Made by a program: the position numbers and the translations under genes. From Corynebacterium epidermidicanis (GTDB lineage: Bacteria > Actinomycetota > Actinomycetes > Mycobacteriales > Mycobacteriaceae), in contig NZ_CP011541.1 of assembly GCF_001021025.1 (NCBI RefSeq), forward strand, positions 2,542,001-2,606,000: 64,000 nucleotides of DNA. Reading direction: 5' to 3'. The notes beneath the pieces were generated by a model. It was not told the origin of the DNA, made no database searches, and saw only the letters and a list, made by a program, of their open reading frames with translations. Position 1 is the stretch's first letter. Each line of letters begins with the position of its first letter. Shown here piece by piece: positions 32,728 through 42,377 of the stretch.

Positions 32728-34221
32728 CTACTTCCTAAACAGCGTCTTCTTCGCGAACTTCGGCTCGGACGTGACCAGCACGCCGAGGTTGCGGAAGATC
32801 CCTTCGTCCACGGATCCGAGAATCGTGGTGGTGTGGATGTCACACCCACGCAGATTTTGCAGCTGCTCCAGCGCGAGGCGCGCGTTGTCGTCGCTACCTG
32901 CCGAGACCGAGAGTGCGATCAACACTTCGTCGGTATGCAGGCGTGGGTTGCGGGAGCCCAGGTGCTTGGTCTTCAGCACCTGGATCGGCTCAATCGAGGC
33001 AGGTGAGAGCAGATGTACGTCGTCGGGGATCCCGGCTAGCAGCTTCAGTGCATTCAGCACCACCGCGGCGGAGCAACCAAGCAAAGGCGAGGTTTTTCCG
33101 ACCACGATACGGCCATCTGCCAGCTCCAGTGCTGCGGCTGGCCCGCCCGTCTCCTCAGCAAGTGCGAGCGCAGGTGCCACGACAGCTCGCTCCGAAGTTT
33201 CGATGCCGAGGCGACCCATGATCATCGCTACGCGCTCGGAACCCACGGGATCAAGCTCGCCGCGCGCCTCGGTAACCAGCTCCTTGTAGTACCTGCGGAT
33301 AATTTCCTGGCGGCCGGCTTCCCGGCACACCTCGTCGTCGGAAATGCAATGGCCCGCCATGTTCACGCCCATGTCAGTGGGCGATTGGTAAGGGGAGTGG
33401 CCCGAAAGCTTCTCCAGCAGCGTCTTGAGCAGTGGAAATACCTCGACGTCACGGTTGTAGTTGACGGTCGTCTCACCGTAGGCTGCGAGGTGGAAGGGGT
33501 CGATGACATTCTTGTCGTCAAGGTCCACGGTGGCGGCTTCATAAGCCTCATTGACGGGGTGATCCAGCGGAATATTCCAGATCGGGAAAGTCTCAAACTT
33601 GGCGTAGCCAGCCTGGATTCCGCGCTGGTGCTCGTGGTAAATCTGCGAAAGGCAGGTTGCCAGCTTGCCGGACCCAGGACCAGGGGCGGTGACAACCACC
33701 AGATCACGCGTGGTTTCCGCATATTCGTTGCGGCCGAGGCCATCCTCGGACACCACCAGGCGCGTGTTGGATGGGTAGCCCGGGATCGTGCGGTGGATCC
33801 ACACCTTCAGGCCCAGGCGCTCGGCGCGCTGCTTGAACGCGGCGGCCTGCGCGTTGTCATCTTCGGTTTGCGTCATCACCACGTGTTCAACCAGGAAGCC
33901 CTGCTCGCGGAAGGCATCTACCAGGCGCAGCACGTCTTCCTCATAAGTGATGCCAAGGTCCGCGCGAACCTTTTGTCGCTGCAGATCCTTGGCATTGAGG
34001 CAGACAAGAATTTCCATCTCGTCTTTGAGCTGCTCCAGCATCACGATCTTGTTGTCGGGAGTAAAGCCGGGGAGAACTCGGGAGGCGTGCATGTCGTCGA
34101 AAAGCTTTCCGCCCATTTCGAGGTAGAGCTTGCCGCCGATCTGGTCGCGACGTTCTTTGATGTGGTGGGATTGCATCGCGATGTACTTCTCGCGGTCAAA
34201 TCCAATCTTGTGTGCAGTCAT
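32728..34221 (-). CDS. DUF1846 family protein
   Basis: A 497-residue cytosolic protein of the DUF1846 family, with recognisable conserved stretches ([42 protein letters not shown] start, [23 protein letters not shown], and [13 protein letters not shown]). Homologues of about 495-500 residues occur in Firmicutes and Actinobacteria; a crystal structure exists but the reaction is unknown to me. The GPGSGK stretch resembles a P-loop. It is a single gene. Confidence 0.85.
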   Translation of the reverse strand: MTAHKIGFDREKYIAMQSHHIKERRDQIGGKLYLEMGGKLFDDMHASRVLPGFTPDNKIVMLEQLKDEMEILVCLNAKDLQRQKVRADLGITYEEDVLRLVDAFREQGFLVEHVVMTQTEDDNAQAAAFKQRAERLGLKVWIHRTIPGYPSNTRLVVSEDGLGRNEYAETTRDLVVVTAPGPGSGKLATCLSQIYHEHQRGIQAGYAKFETFPIWNIPLDHPVNEAYEAATVDLDDKNVIDPFHLAAYGETTVNYNRDVEVFPLLKTLLEKLSGHSPYQSPTDMGVNMAGHCISDDEVCREAGRQEIIRRYYKELVTEARGELDPVGSERVAMIMGRLGIETSERAVVAPALALAEETGGPAAALELADGRIVVGKTSPLLGCSAAVVLNALKLLAGIPDDVHLLSPASIEPIQVLKTKHLGSRNPRLHTDEVLIALSVSAGSDDNARLALEQLQNLRGCDIHTTTILGSVDEGIFRNLGVLVTSEPKFAKKTLFRK

Positions 34222-34328
34222 GCTGCTGTGCGCCCCTTAATATCTACGGCATTAGGTACGCCCGTTGAGTCTATCAACTCCCGAGTGCACCTGACGGTCG
34301 TTTTATTCAGGGCCTGGCTTATCGACGC

Positions 34329-35072
34329 CTACCAGACGCCCGGCACGAGGACGCGACGATCACTCGGGTAGTCGGGGAATTTCTGCTGATACCAGCGCTG
34401 ATTACTACGCGCACGGGGGACCAGATTCGCGCAGGTCCACAAGGCGAACGCGAGTCCGGAGAGGCTCCAGGTGAGGATCGCAAAGCCGATCCACTCAATG
34501 ATTTCCCCCAGCAGGTTAGGGCTGGTCACCCAACGGAACGCGCCCCCGCGCGGGATGTGATAGCCCGTATCGCCAGGTTTGCGCAGGCGCAGCAGAATGT
34601 TATCGCTGTGCATGTTCAGCGCCATGCCACACCCAAATATAACCAGCCCAATCATAAACCGCGGATCGCTAAACCAACTCGAATCCCTATTCAGCGCCGT
34701 TAAATCACTGCCCAAAAAGAAGCCGTTGACCGAGTTAAACAGCACGGACATCAGCATGATCGACAGCGGCATGACCTTACCCTTGGTGCGCGTGCGCCAG
34801 GGGTAGATGAAGGATCGGTTGACATAGTGGCAGGTCAGTAGCGCGGCGAAGGTGATCGTCGGCAAGCTAAGCTCCACGCCACTAGCCCACACCACAGCGT
34901 AGAAGCTGACCAGCACCACGACTTCCATGAGCGTCCACGCCAGGCGGTTGGGCACCCCCGGCCCCCAACCAGAGCGCATTTGGCGGCCATAGGGGGCATC
35001 GATGAACCACAGCGCTGCGAGGGCAAACAGGGCAATGCCGATCCACGCGACGATGAACAGGTCTAAAGTCAT
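34329..35072 (-). CDS. Steroid 5-alpha-reductase C-terminal-domain family membrane protein
   Basis: A 247-residue membrane protein with about six helices. The C-terminal half (GDTGYHIPRGGAFRWVTSPNLLGEIIEWIGFAILT and RSNQRWYQQKFPDYPSDRRVLVPGVW) matches the 3-oxo-5-alpha-steroid 4-dehydrogenase/isoprenylcysteine methyltransferase fold (PF02544-like), with the conserved SPNxxxExxEW motif. Eukaryotic members reduce steroid or enoyl double bonds; the bacterial substrate is unknown. It is divergent from the SDR gene at 35123. Confidence 0.75.
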   Translation of the reverse strand: MTLDLFIVAWIGIALFALAALWFIDAPYGRQMRSGWGPGVPNRLAWTLMEVVVLVSFYAVVWASGVELSLPTITFAALLTCHYVNRSFIYPWRTRTKGKVMPLSIMLMSVLFNSVNGFFLGSDLTALNRDSSWFSDPRFMIGLVIFGCGMALNMHSDNILLRLRKPGDTGYHIPRGGAFRWVTSPNLLGEIIEWIGFAILTWSLSGLAFALWTCANLVPRARSNQRWYQQKFPDYPSDRRVLVPGVW

Positions 35073-35122
35073 TCGTCAATGTTAGGCTTTTTCCTGCTGA
35101 CCTGCTCGCGAAAGGCCTCACC

Positions 35123-35968
35123 ATGCGTTCACACTGGACCGCCTCTGACCTGCCAGATCTTCACGGGGAAACGTGGCTGATAACGGGTGCCACCCGAGGC
35201 CTCGGCCTCGCTACGGCACGCGCCGCCAGCGCCCGAGGCGCACACATCATCCTCGGAGTCCGCGACGCGGCTCGGGGTGCCGAAGTGGCCCGCGAGCTAG
35301 GCGACGCCACGGTAATCCCGCTCGATCTCTCGCAACTTTCGAGCGTGCGAGCGGCCACCGAGCACGTTCCGCGGGTCGACGTCCTCATCAACAACGCGGG
35401 CAGCACCACCAGCGTCCGCAGCGAAACTCCCGACGGTTTCGAATGGCACCTGGGCGTCAATCTTCTGGGTCCATTTCTTTTCACAAACCTGATAGCTGAG
35501 CAGGTACGACGCCGAGTAGTCATCGTTACCTCGGTCACGCACCACCGAGCCAAGTTCGATTTCGACGACCCTCACTTCACCAAACGCCCCTGGTCTCAAG
35601 CGCGGGCCTATAGCCAATCCAAGCTCGCAGATTTGTTGTGGGCGCACGCACTGCAGTCAAAAGCCAGCTTCGATGTTCAAACCTCGCACCCGGGCTGGTC
35701 CGATACCACTTTGGCCAACCCCGCGCGAAGTAGCTTTGGGCAAGGGGTGGTAAGCCAGGTGGCGCGTCGATTAGCTAACTCCTCCGAGCAAGGCGCCCTG
35801 ACGACGCTTTTCGCGGCTACCCAAGACCTGCCGCCGGTAAGCCTGGTCGGCCCGTCCGGGCTGGGGGAGTTGCGGGGTTATCCTCGCCTCGTTAGGGCCT
35901 CGGAAAGCGCGAAAAACCCACAGCTCGCTGAGAGGCTGTGGGCGTTCGCTGAGGCTGCTACCAGCTAG
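35123..35968 (+). CDS. Short-chain dehydrogenase/reductase
   Basis: A 281-residue SDR of the retinol-dehydrogenase-like type: TGATRGLGLATA at about residues 22-33, NNAGS, and an active-site region AYSQSKLADLLW with Tyr and Lys, followed by HPGWSDTTL. It is divergent from the steroid-reductase-fold gene and may act with it on a hydrophobic substrate; that is inference from context only. It ends 6 bp before the convergent MHS transporter. Confidence 0.85.
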   Translation: MRSHWTASDLPDLHGETWLITGATRGLGLATARAASARGAHIILGVRDAARGAEVARELGDATVIPLDLSQLSSVRAATEHVPRVDVLINNAGSTTSVRSETPDGFEWHLGVNLLGPFLFTNLIAEQVRRRVVIVTSVTHHRAKFDFDDPHFTKRPWSQARAYSQSKLADLLWAHALQSKASFDVQTSHPGWSDTTLANPARSSFGQGVVSQVARRLANSSEQGALTTLFAATQDLPPVSLVGPSGLGELRGYPRLVRASESAKNPQLAERLWAFAEAATS

Positions 35969-35974
35969 TGCAAA

Positions 35975-37300
35975 TTAGTGGAGGCTGCGGCCTTCGACTT
36001 CCTTTGGCACCAAAAGCACGGCAATCAGAGACAGCAACGACACTCCGGCGATGTAGACACCGATCGAGAGCGAAGATCCCGTCTTGTTGAGCAGCATCTG
36101 CGCGATCATCGGTGCGAACGCACCACCGAAGATGGAACCGATCGCGTAGGAGATGGATACGCCCGACAGTCGGATGTCAGCTGGGAACATCTCCGCGTAC
36201 AGTGCGGACTGCGGACCATAGGTAGCCCCGAGCAGGATGCCGAGGATGAGAGCCGCGATTGCGAAGAGCACGATGCTCTTGGTGTCAATCAGCAGCCACA
36301 TCGGCACAGCGTAGATAATCATCGCCACATAAGCCCAGGCGAAGGTCTTGCGCTTGCCGATCTTGTCTCCGAGCAGACCCGACCACAACGTGCCAATCAG
36401 CCAGGTGATCGAGCTGAGCAGTGACACGAACAGCACCTGGGACTTCGGCAAGTGCAGCACCTTCGTACCGTAGGAATTGAAGAAGGCGATCGCCAAGTAG
36501 CCCGCAGCGTTGCAGCCCGAGAAGATGAAAGCCGCGATGAAGACATCCTTGGTGTGCCGCTTGAACAGCACACTCAGTGGGGCAGAGGATTCTTTCTGCA
36601 GATTCTGCAGCTCGGCGAAAACCGGTGATTCCTCCACCATGCGGCGGATAAAGTAGCCGATGCCGATCATCACGATGGAAGACAGGAACGGGATACGCCA
36701 GCCCCACGCGTTGAACTGTTCATCGGTGGTCACGCGGGTAAGCACCAGCATGAAGGTGGTAGCCAGGAACATACCGGCCGGCACGCCTACCTGCGGGTAC
36801 GACCCGAAGTAGGAACGACGGTTGACCGGGGCATGTTCCACCGCGAGCAGCGCAGCGCCACCCCATTCACCGCCAGCCGACAGCCCCTGAATAATGCGCA
36901 GCACCACCAAGAGCAGGGGCGCCGCGATTCCGATGGCTGCATAGTTCGGCAGCAGACCCATCGCGACAGTGGCACCACCCATACCGAACAGCGTCAGGAC
37001 CAGCACAATTTTACGACCCAGGCGATCTCCCAAATGCCCCGCGATCACCGCGCCCAGCGGGCGAAACAGGAAGGAAATACCGATTGACGCCCACGACACG
37101 ATCTGTGCAAGGGCAGGCGAGCTATTCGACGCCGGGTTGAAGTATTGCGCCGCGAAGATCAGCCCCGCTGCCTGCGCGTAAATGAAGAAGTCAAACCATT
37201 CGATGGTGGTACCCACCATCGATCCAGCCAAGACTCGTCGGTGTTCCGCGGTCAGTGGTGTTGGCTCGTAATTGGTTTGCGTAGATGTAGCAGTAGTCAT
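35975..37300 (-). CDS. MHS-type MFS transporter, probable aromatic-acid:proton symporter
   Basis: 441 residues from ATG 37300; 32 further upstream codons in frame do not look like this family and are excluded. It has 12 helices with MHS-family hallmarks (GTTIEWFDFFIYAQAAGLIF at the first helix, GHLGDRLGRKIVLV after the second). MHS proteins import organic acids with protons. It lies 96 bp after paaK on the same strand, inside the phenylacetate locus, so phenylacetate uptake is the likely role. The substrate itself is inference. Confidence 0.82.
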   Translation of the reverse strand: MTTATSTQTNYEPTPLTAEHRRVLAGSMVGTTIEWFDFFIYAQAAGLIFAAQYFNPASNSSPALAQIVSWASIGISFLFRPLGAVIAGHLGDRLGRKIVLVLTLFGMGGATVAMGLLPNYAAIGIAAPLLLVVLRIIQGLSAGGEWGGAALLAVEHAPVNRRSYFGSYPQVGVPAGMFLATTFMLVLTRVTTDEQFNAWGWRIPFLSSIVMIGIGYFIRRMVEESPVFAELQNLQKESSAPLSVLFKRHTKDVFIAAFIFSGCNAAGYLAIAFFNSYGTKVLHLPKSQVLFVSLLSSITWLIGTLWSGLLGDKIGKRKTFAWAYVAMIIYAVPMWLLIDTKSIVLFAIAALILGILLGATYGPQSALYAEMFPADIRLSGVSISYAIGSIFGGAFAPMIAQMLLNKTGSSLSIGVYIAGVSLLSLIAVLLVPKEVEGRSLH

Positions 37301-37396
37301 GGGTGTTACTTTCTCTTTAAGTGAGTTAAGGAAAGTCGGCGGCCGCCACTGGCTGGGACGACCGCCGCGAAAGCAGAGGGTACGAGGGGGAGGCAA

Positions 37397-38710
37397 TTAG
37401 TCCTTCGGACGGTTGTCCACGAGGCGCTTTGCTTTGCCTTCGCCGGTGTCCACATGGTCTAGGACTTCGACGCCCACGGTGATGCCGATCCGGTTCTTGA
37501 TCTGCTTTTGCAGGTGACGGCCGGCATCGTCTTGCACATCCTTGGCGAAGTCTGGGTTACCTTCCACCAGGATGGTCAGGGTGTCCATGCGTCCCTTGCG
37601 GTCGAGGACGCACTGGTACTTGGTCTTCAACGCATCTTCTTCGACGATGAGTTCCTCGAATTGAGACGGGAAGCAGTTGACGCCACGGAGGATGATCATG
37701 TCGTCGTTACGCGCGCTGATGCGGGCCAGCCGTCGCATCGAGCGCGCGGTGCCAGGCAGGAGGCGGGTGAGGTCATGCGTGCGGTAGCGGATGACCGGGA
37801 AAGCTTCCTTGGTCAGCGGAGTGATGACCAGCTCGCCGAGCTCGCCGTCCGGCACCGGCTGCAGGGTTTCCGGGTCCACGATCTCTGGGTAGAAGTGGTC
37901 TTCCCAGATCGTGAGGCCGTCCTTGGTCTCCACGCATTCCTGCGCGACACCCGGCCCCATGACCTCGGAAAGTCCGTAGATGTCGGTCGCATCGATGCCC
38001 AGTCCCGTCTCGAGTTCGCGGCGCATACCCTCGCTCCACGGCTCGGCACCGAAGATGCCCACGCGTAGCGACGTCTCCGCTGGATCCATGCCTTCCTGAC
38101 GCATACGATCAACCACGTTGAGCATGTACGACGGCGTCGCCATGATCGCGTCCGGCTTGAAGTCCCTAATGATCTGCACCTGGCGTTCGGTCATGCCACC
38201 CGAGGTAGGGATCGCCGTCGCGCCCAGCTTCTCGACGCCATAGTGCGCCCCCAACCCGCCGGTAAACAGCCCGTAGCCGAACGCTACCTGCACCTTGTCG
38301 CCCGGGCGGACGCCACCGGCACGCAAAGAACGCGCAACCAGGTCAGCCCAGGTCTCAATGTCCTTGCGGGTGTAGCCGACCACGGTGGGCAGCCCGGTGG
38401 TTCCGGAGGACGCGTGAATGCGGGCAATCTGGTGATCGCCTACTGCGAACATGCCGAATGGGTACTCGGCACGCAGGTCCTTCTTCTCGGTGAACGGGAA
38501 CTTAGCGAGGTCGCTGAGCTCCTTAAAATCGTCCGGATGCACGCCCATTTCGTCGAACACGCGACGGTAGTGTGGCACGTTGTAATAAGCATGTCGCAGC
38601 GTGTTTTTTGCGCGCGCAGTCTGTAGCGCGGTGATCTCGTCGCGACTCGCGAACTCAATTCCGGTCTCCGGACCGTGATGGGAAGAAGTGATGTCGTAAG
38701 CGGAAGTCAC
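37397..38710 (-). CDS. paaK: Phenylacetate-CoA ligase
   Basis: 437 residues from GTG 38710. It activates phenylacetate to phenylacetyl-CoA with ATP, the first step of the pathway. The AMP-binding P-loop IHASSGTTGLPTVVGYT is present, along with YGLFTGGLGAHYG, YGLSEVMGPG and the C-terminal IKNRIGITVGVEV domain. A longer start at GTG 38779 would place the PaaR site inside the coding sequence, whereas 38710 leaves the site 33-54 nt upstream and gives the length of E. coli PaaK. It is followed by the transporter. Confidence 0.93.
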   Translation of the reverse strand: MTSAYDITSSHHGPETGIEFASRDEITALQTARAKNTLRHAYYNVPHYRRVFDEMGVHPDDFKELSDLAKFPFTEKKDLRAEYPFGMFAVGDHQIARIHASSGTTGLPTVVGYTRKDIETWADLVARSLRAGGVRPGDKVQVAFGYGLFTGGLGAHYGVEKLGATAIPTSGGMTERQVQIIRDFKPDAIMATPSYMLNVVDRMRQEGMDPAETSLRVGIFGAEPWSEGMRRELETGLGIDATDIYGLSEVMGPGVAQECVETKDGLTIWEDHFYPEIVDPETLQPVPDGELGELVITPLTKEAFPVIRYRTHDLTRLLPGTARSMRRLARISARNDDMIILRGVNCFPSQFEELIVEEDALKTKYQCVLDRKGRMDTLTILVEGNPDFAKDVQDDAGRHLQKQIKNRIGITVGVEVLDHVDTGEGKAKRLVDNRPKD

Positions 38711-38742
38711 AGGTAGTGCCCAACTTTCTACTATCGTCGGCC

Positions 38743-38764
38743 AATTACCGACCAATCGGTCAGC
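38743..38764 (-). promoter_or_regulatory. PaaR operator upstream of paaK
   Basis: The 22-bp site fits the published C. glutamicum PaaR pattern (ACTN-ACCG-NN-CG-NN-CGGT-NAGT) with three mismatches. On the minus strand its core is GCTGACCGATTGGTCGGT. It is related to three other sites at 39701, 40251 and 52009. The motif is recalled from the literature. Confidence 0.7.
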
Positions 38765-38913
38765 TAATGTGTGACTCACACTACACGAACGAAGGTGACC
38801 TGCGCCACCCTTTTAACAAAGGTTTGCCAAAATTTTGCATCAAACCATTACAAAACGGACACAAACACAGCTTTCTCTAGACGCAAAACCGCAGTACAGC
38901 TAGCATTAGGCAC

Positions 38914-39069
38914 ATGAAAGCCAACATTTTTATTGCATTAGCCCTAGGGTTCCTGGCAGTGGTCGCGATTGCCTACGGCTTCATGTACGACTGGAAACTA
39001 CTTATCCCAGCCGTAATATTCGGGCTTGTCTCCGTGATTTTCTACTCCGGATGGGGAAATCGCCGCTAG
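38914..39069 (+). CDS. Small two-helix membrane protein (51 aa)
   Basis: ATG 38914 opens a 51-residue frame, MKANIFIALALGFLAVVAIAYG followed by FMYDWKLLIPAVIFGLVSVIFYSGWGNRR. Two hydrophobic helices (about 4-23 and 29-46) flank a short polar turn. The composition is clearly that of a membrane protein and not random sequence. A weak AGG lies upstream. It stands alone between paaK and paaR on the opposite strand to both; function unknown. Confidence 0.6.
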   Translation: MKANIFIALALGFLAVVAIAYGFMYDWKLLIPAVIFGLVSVIFYSGWGNRR

Positions 39070-39090
39070 CACGGAGCACTGGGCGTCGAG

Positions 39091-39681
39091 CTAGAGCTCC
39101 AGCCCCAAAAACACCATCGTCTCTACGATATCGGCCACATCTTCCGGCTCCAACGAACCAGCAGGGGAGTACCACTCAACCAGCGAGTTGACCATGCCAA
39201 GCAGCAGACGACCAGCTACCCCAGGCACGACATCCGCATCGATCGCCCCCTCTTTCTGCGCAGCTTCCACTAGGCCAACCACGTAACCAGTAAAGGCACG
39301 ACGCCGAGCCATCGCCGCCGTCTCCACCTCGGAGTTTCCTCGCAATCGCAACAGCAACGTCACATACTCCGGCTCCCGACACAGCGCCAAGGTAGTTCCA
39401 CGAACCAGGAACCGAAGTCGAGCCACCGCAGGACCTTGCGTGCGATCACATTCGGCAACGAGGTCGTCGAGAAGCTTGAGGGCCCGGTCAGTGGCTTCCT
39501 TCAGCAGCTCCTCTTTAGAGGAAATGTGATGGTAGATCGCAGATTTCGAGAGGCCAAGCACCTTCGCTAGCTCGCCCATGCTGGTGGCTTCGTAGCCTCG
39601 CGCGTTGAATTCCTGAACTGCGATGCGCGTGACGTCTTCGCGACTGTATCCCGGGCGGCCCTGCTTCGTTTGAGTCTCCAC
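39091..39681 (-). CDS. paaR: TetR-family repressor of phenylacetate catabolism
   Basis: 196 residues from GTG 39681. The N-terminus carries a TetR helix-turn-helix (REDVTRIAVQEFNARGYEATSMGELAKVLGLSKSAIYHHISSKEELL). It lies divergent from paaI with an operator-like site between them and is surrounded by paa genes, matching PaaR of C. glutamicum, which represses the pathway until phenylacetyl-CoA is made. The effector is known for the family and inferred here. Confidence 0.85.
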   Translation of the reverse strand: METQTKQGRPGYSREDVTRIAVQEFNARGYEATSMGELAKVLGLSKSAIYHHISSKEELLKEATDRALKLLDDLVAECDRTQGPAVARLRFLVRGTTLALCREPEYVTLLLRLRGNSEVETAAMARRRAFTGYVVGLVEAAQKEGAIDADVVPGVAGRLLLGMVNSLVEWYSPAGSLEPEDVADIVETMVFLGLEL

Positions 39682-39700
39682 GATTCATTATGTTAGTCAA

Positions 39701-39718
39701 ACTTAACACTCGGTCAGT
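39701..39718. promoter_or_regulatory. PaaR-like site between paaR and paaI
   Basis: On the minus strand ACTGACCGAGTGTTAAGT: the left half ACTGACCG is identical to the paaA site, the right half is degenerate. It sits 20 bp upstream of the paaR start and 24 bp upstream of paaI, so it could control both. Confidence 0.6.
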
Positions 39719-39741
39719 AATTTCCCATTATGGTTAGGCGC

Positions 39742-40188
39742 ATGACCACTTCTATCCTCGCCCCTGGGGTCGCAAGCGGCCCAGAATTCGACCACGTACG
39801 CGCTATGTTCTCCAACGATCCAGCCACCGAGACACTGGGCGCAACCATCACACACATCGCAGTAGGGGAGTGCGACGGCCACTTCACCGTACAACCCGAA
39901 CAATGCAACGGTCACGGCACGGTCCAGGGCGGCATCCTGTTTACCTTCGCCGACTCCCTCTTCGCCGGCGCTTGCAACGCCGCAGGTCAGACGGCCGTTG
40001 CTGTGCACAACTCGATCCACTACATCGCGCCCGCTTTCCAGGGCCAGCGTATCGACGGCGTGGCGCGCACCGTACAGTCGTGGGGTCGCAACGGCTTCGT
40101 CGACGTGAGCTTGACCTGCGACGGCAAGCCGATCGCCGAGTTTCGTGGCACATTTCGGGTGCTTCCTGGGAAGCCGGAGCAGCGCTAA
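39742..40188 (+). CDS. paaI: Hotdog-fold thioesterase PaaI
   Basis: 148 residues from ATG 39742; an ATG four codons earlier is possible. GHGTVQGGILFTFADSLFAGACN carries the HGxxxGG and acidic residue of PaaI-type thioesterases, which hydrolyse stalled ring-hydroxylated phenylacetyl-CoA intermediates and so free CoA. It lies between paaR and paaA. About 100 bp separate it from paaA, which has its own promoter. Confidence 0.88.
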   Translation: MTTSILAPGVASGPEFDHVRAMFSNDPATETLGATITHIAVGECDGHFTVQPEQCNGHGTVQGGILFTFADSLFAGACNAAGQTAVAVHNSIHYIAPAFQGQRIDGVARTVQSWGRNGFVDVSLTCDGKPIAEFRGTFRVLPGKPEQR

Positions 40189-40223
40189 AGCACCAGATTA
40201 AGTAACCCCCGTCACAAAATAAC

Positions 40224-40268
40224 TTGACCCACGTCACACTCTCCACATATACTGACCGAACGATCAGT
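40224..40268 (+). promoter_or_regulatory. paaA promoter with overlapping PaaR operator
   Basis: TTGACC (40224-40229) and TATACT (40248-40253) form a -35/-10 pair with an 18-bp spacer. The palindromic ACTGACCGAACGATCAGT (40251-40268) starts within the -10, so a bound repressor would block RNA polymerase. The paaA start codon lies 22 bp further on. Confidence 0.75.
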
Positions 40269-40289
40269 AATTAACCGAGGAGGGCCCAC

Positions 40290-41246
40290 GTGACCACCCC
40301 AGAACTCAGCCAAGAACAACAGCACTTCGACCAGCTCATCGCCGATGATTCCCGTGTCGAGCCAACCGACTGGATGCCGGAAGGCTACCGCAAGACGCTG
40401 ACCCGCCAGATCTCGCAGCATGCCCACTCCGAAATCATCGGCATGCAGCCGGAAGCGAACTGGATCACCCGCGCGCCGAGCCTGAAGCGCAAGGCAATCC
40501 TCATGGCGAAAGTCCAGGATGAAGCTGGTCACGGACTCTACCTGTACTCCGCAGCCGAGACGCTGGGTACTGACCGCGACACGCTCGTCGACCAGCTCCT
40601 CGAAGGCAAGGCCAAGTACTCGTCCATCTTCAACTACCCGGCGCGCACCTGGGCAGATGTCGGCGCGATCGGCTGGCTCGTCGATGGTGCCGCGATCTGC
40701 AACCAGGTGCCGCTTTGCCGCTGCTCCTACGGCCCCTACGGCCGGGCGATGGTGCGCGTCTGTAAGGAAGAATCCTTCCACCAGCGTCAAGGCTGGGAAA
40801 TCCTCTATGAACTGGCCAACGGCACCCCGGCCCAGAAGCAGATGGCGCAGGAGGCGATCAACCGCTTCTACGGCCCGGCCCTGCAGATGTTCGGCCCACC
40901 TGACGATGACTCGCCAAACTCCCAGCAGTCCATGGCCTGGAACATCAAGCGCTTCTCCAACGATGAGCTGCGCCAGCGCTTCGTGGACATGATCGTCCCA
41001 CAGGCCGAGGCCCTGGGCCTGCACTTCGAGGACCCGGACCTCAAGTGGAACGAGGAGCGTGGCCACTACGACTTCGGCGCGCTGGACTGGGATGAGTTCT
41101 TCGGTGTCATCAAGGGCGATGGTCCGTGCAACGAGCAGCGGGCCCAGCGGCGTCGACAAGCCTTCGAGGACGGTGCGTGGGTGCGCGAGGCCGCAGCCGC
41201 TTACGCAGAAAAGTACGAATCCGCAGACACCAGCCTGATCGCTTAA
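40290..41246 (+). CDS. paaA: 1,2-Phenylacetyl-CoA epoxidase subunit A (catalytic)
   Basis: A 318-residue diiron oxygenase subunit; GTG start 40290 preceded by GAGGAGG. It forms the active site of the PaaABCE complex, which epoxidises the ring of phenylacetyl-CoA with O2. Carboxylate and His ligands sit in helices such as [32 protein letters not shown] and [13 protein letters not shown]. First gene of the nine-gene paaABCDEGJFH run. Confidence 0.96.
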   Translation: MTTPELSQEQQHFDQLIADDSRVEPTDWMPEGYRKTLTRQISQHAHSEIIGMQPEANWITRAPSLKRKAILMAKVQDEAGHGLYLYSAAETLGTDRDTLVDQLLEGKAKYSSIFNYPARTWADVGAIGWLVDGAAICNQVPLCRCSYGPYGRAMVRVCKEESFHQRQGWEILYELANGTPAQKQMAQEAINRFYGPALQMFGPPDDDSPNSQQSMAWNIKRFSNDELRQRFVDMIVPQAEALGLHFEDPDLKWNEERGHYDFGALDWDEFFGVIKGDGPCNEQRAQRRRQAFEDGAWVREAAAAYAEKYESADTSLIA

Positions 41247-41256
41247 GGAGCAACCC

Positions 41257-41541
41257 ATGTCCAACAACTGGCCACTCTGGGAAGTTTTTGTCCGCACGAA
41301 CCGCGGCCTCTCCCACGTCCACGCAGGATCTTTGCACGCACCCGACGCCACGATGGCGCTGCGCAACGCGCGCGACCTGTACACCCGTCGCAACGAAGGC
41401 ACCTCAGTCTGGGTCGTCCCTGCCGAGGCAATCACTGCGTCCGACCCTGATTCTAAGGGCGGCTTCTTTGAGTCCGCACAGGGCAAGAGCTTCCGCCACG
41501 CCACCTACTACACCAAGTCCGAAGGGGTGAAGCACCTGTGA
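41257..41541 (+). CDS. paaB: 1,2-Phenylacetyl-CoA epoxidase subunit B
   Basis: A 94-residue subunit (WPLWEVFVRTNRGLSHVHAGSLHAPDATMALRNARDLYTRR), the standard PaaB length and sequence. It bridges PaaAC pairs and is needed for complex assembly. It starts 10 bp after paaA and overlaps paaC by 4 bp. Confidence 0.95.
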   Translation: MSNNWPLWEVFVRTNRGLSHVHAGSLHAPDATMALRNARDLYTRRNEGTSVWVVPAEAITASDPDSKGGFFESAQGKSFRHATYYTKSEGVKHL

Positions 41542-42365
41542 GCATCACGACGACCGACTCCGCCACTCGCCAGTCCATGGGCGAGGCCATCACTGCCGAG
41601 GACATCCAAAACTCCGGGGTGAAAGCGCCCGAAAAGGTCGCGGAATACGCCCTCATGCTTGGTGACGACGCCCTGATCCTCGCCCAGCGCCTGGGCTGGT
41701 GGGTCTCCCGGGCCCCCGAGATGGAAGAAGACATCGCGCTGGCCAACATCGGCCTGGACCTCCTCGGACACGCCCGCTTCCTGCTTTCCTACGCGGGCAC
41801 CGCCTGGGACAAGACCGAGGACGACCTCGCGTACTTCCGTGACGAGGAAGAGTTCCGCTCCTGCCGCCTCGTGGAGCAGGAAAACGGCGACTTCGCGCAC
41901 ACCATCGCTCGCCAGCTGCTGTTCTCCTACTATGCGCACGGCCTCTACACGGTGCTGCTGTCCTCCACCGATGAAACGCTCAAGGCCATCGCAGCGAAGG
42001 CGATCAAGGAAGTTGACTACCATGTCGACCACTCCTCCCAGTGGCTGCTGCGTCTGGGCCTCGGTACCGAAGAGTCGAAAACCCGCATGCAAAAGGGCCT
42101 CGACCACATGTGGCCTTACCTGGCCGAACTCTTCGAGGACTTGCCAATTCACGAAGAGCTGGAAGGCATCGCGGTGAAGCCATCCACGCTCAAGGCGGAG
42201 TTCGACGAGCGGATCGCCTGGATCATCGACAAGGCCGGCCTGGAGATCCCGCAGACCAAACAGGCCCGCTCCGGCCAACGCACCGGAATGTTCTCCGAGC
42301 AACGCGGATACATCCTCGCCGAGATGCAGGTGCTGGCGCGCCAGCACCCAGGCGCTACCTGGTAA
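41538..42365 (+). CDS. paaC: 1,2-Phenylacetyl-CoA epoxidase subunit C
   Basis: A 275-residue helical protein with the ferritin-like fold of PaaA, but it is the structural, non-catalytic partner. Recognised by LGDDALILAQRLGWWVSRAPEMEEDIALANIGLDLLGHAR and the EVDYHVDHSSQWLLRLG helix. GTG start 41538 overlaps the paaB stop by 4 bp, so translation is coupled. Confidence 0.95.
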   Translation: MSITTTDSATRQSMGEAITAEDIQNSGVKAPEKVAEYALMLGDDALILAQRLGWWVSRAPEMEEDIALANIGLDLLGHARFLLSYAGTAWDKTEDDLAYFRDEEEFRSCRLVEQENGDFAHTIARQLLFSYYAHGLYTVLLSSTDETLKAIAAKAIKEVDYHVDHSSQWLLRLGLGTEESKTRMQKGLDHMWPYLAELFEDLPIHEELEGIAVKPSTLKAEFDERIAWIIDKAGLEIPQTKQARSGQRTGMFSEQRGYILAEMQVLARQHPGATW

Positions 42366-42377
42366 GCGGGGGCTAGC

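Noticed and set aside
33349..34371. Long plus-strand frame antisense to the DUF1846 gene
   Set aside because: Shadow frame; the minus-strand DUF1846 protein is conserved over its full length.
37301..37396. 32-codon N-terminal extension of the MHS transporter
   Set aside because: The added residues are Pro/Arg-rich and unlike the family; the standard cytosolic start is at ATG 37300.
40212..41504. Long minus-strand frame across paaA and paaB
   Set aside because: It is a shadow of the well-recognised paaA and paaB genes; no family features.
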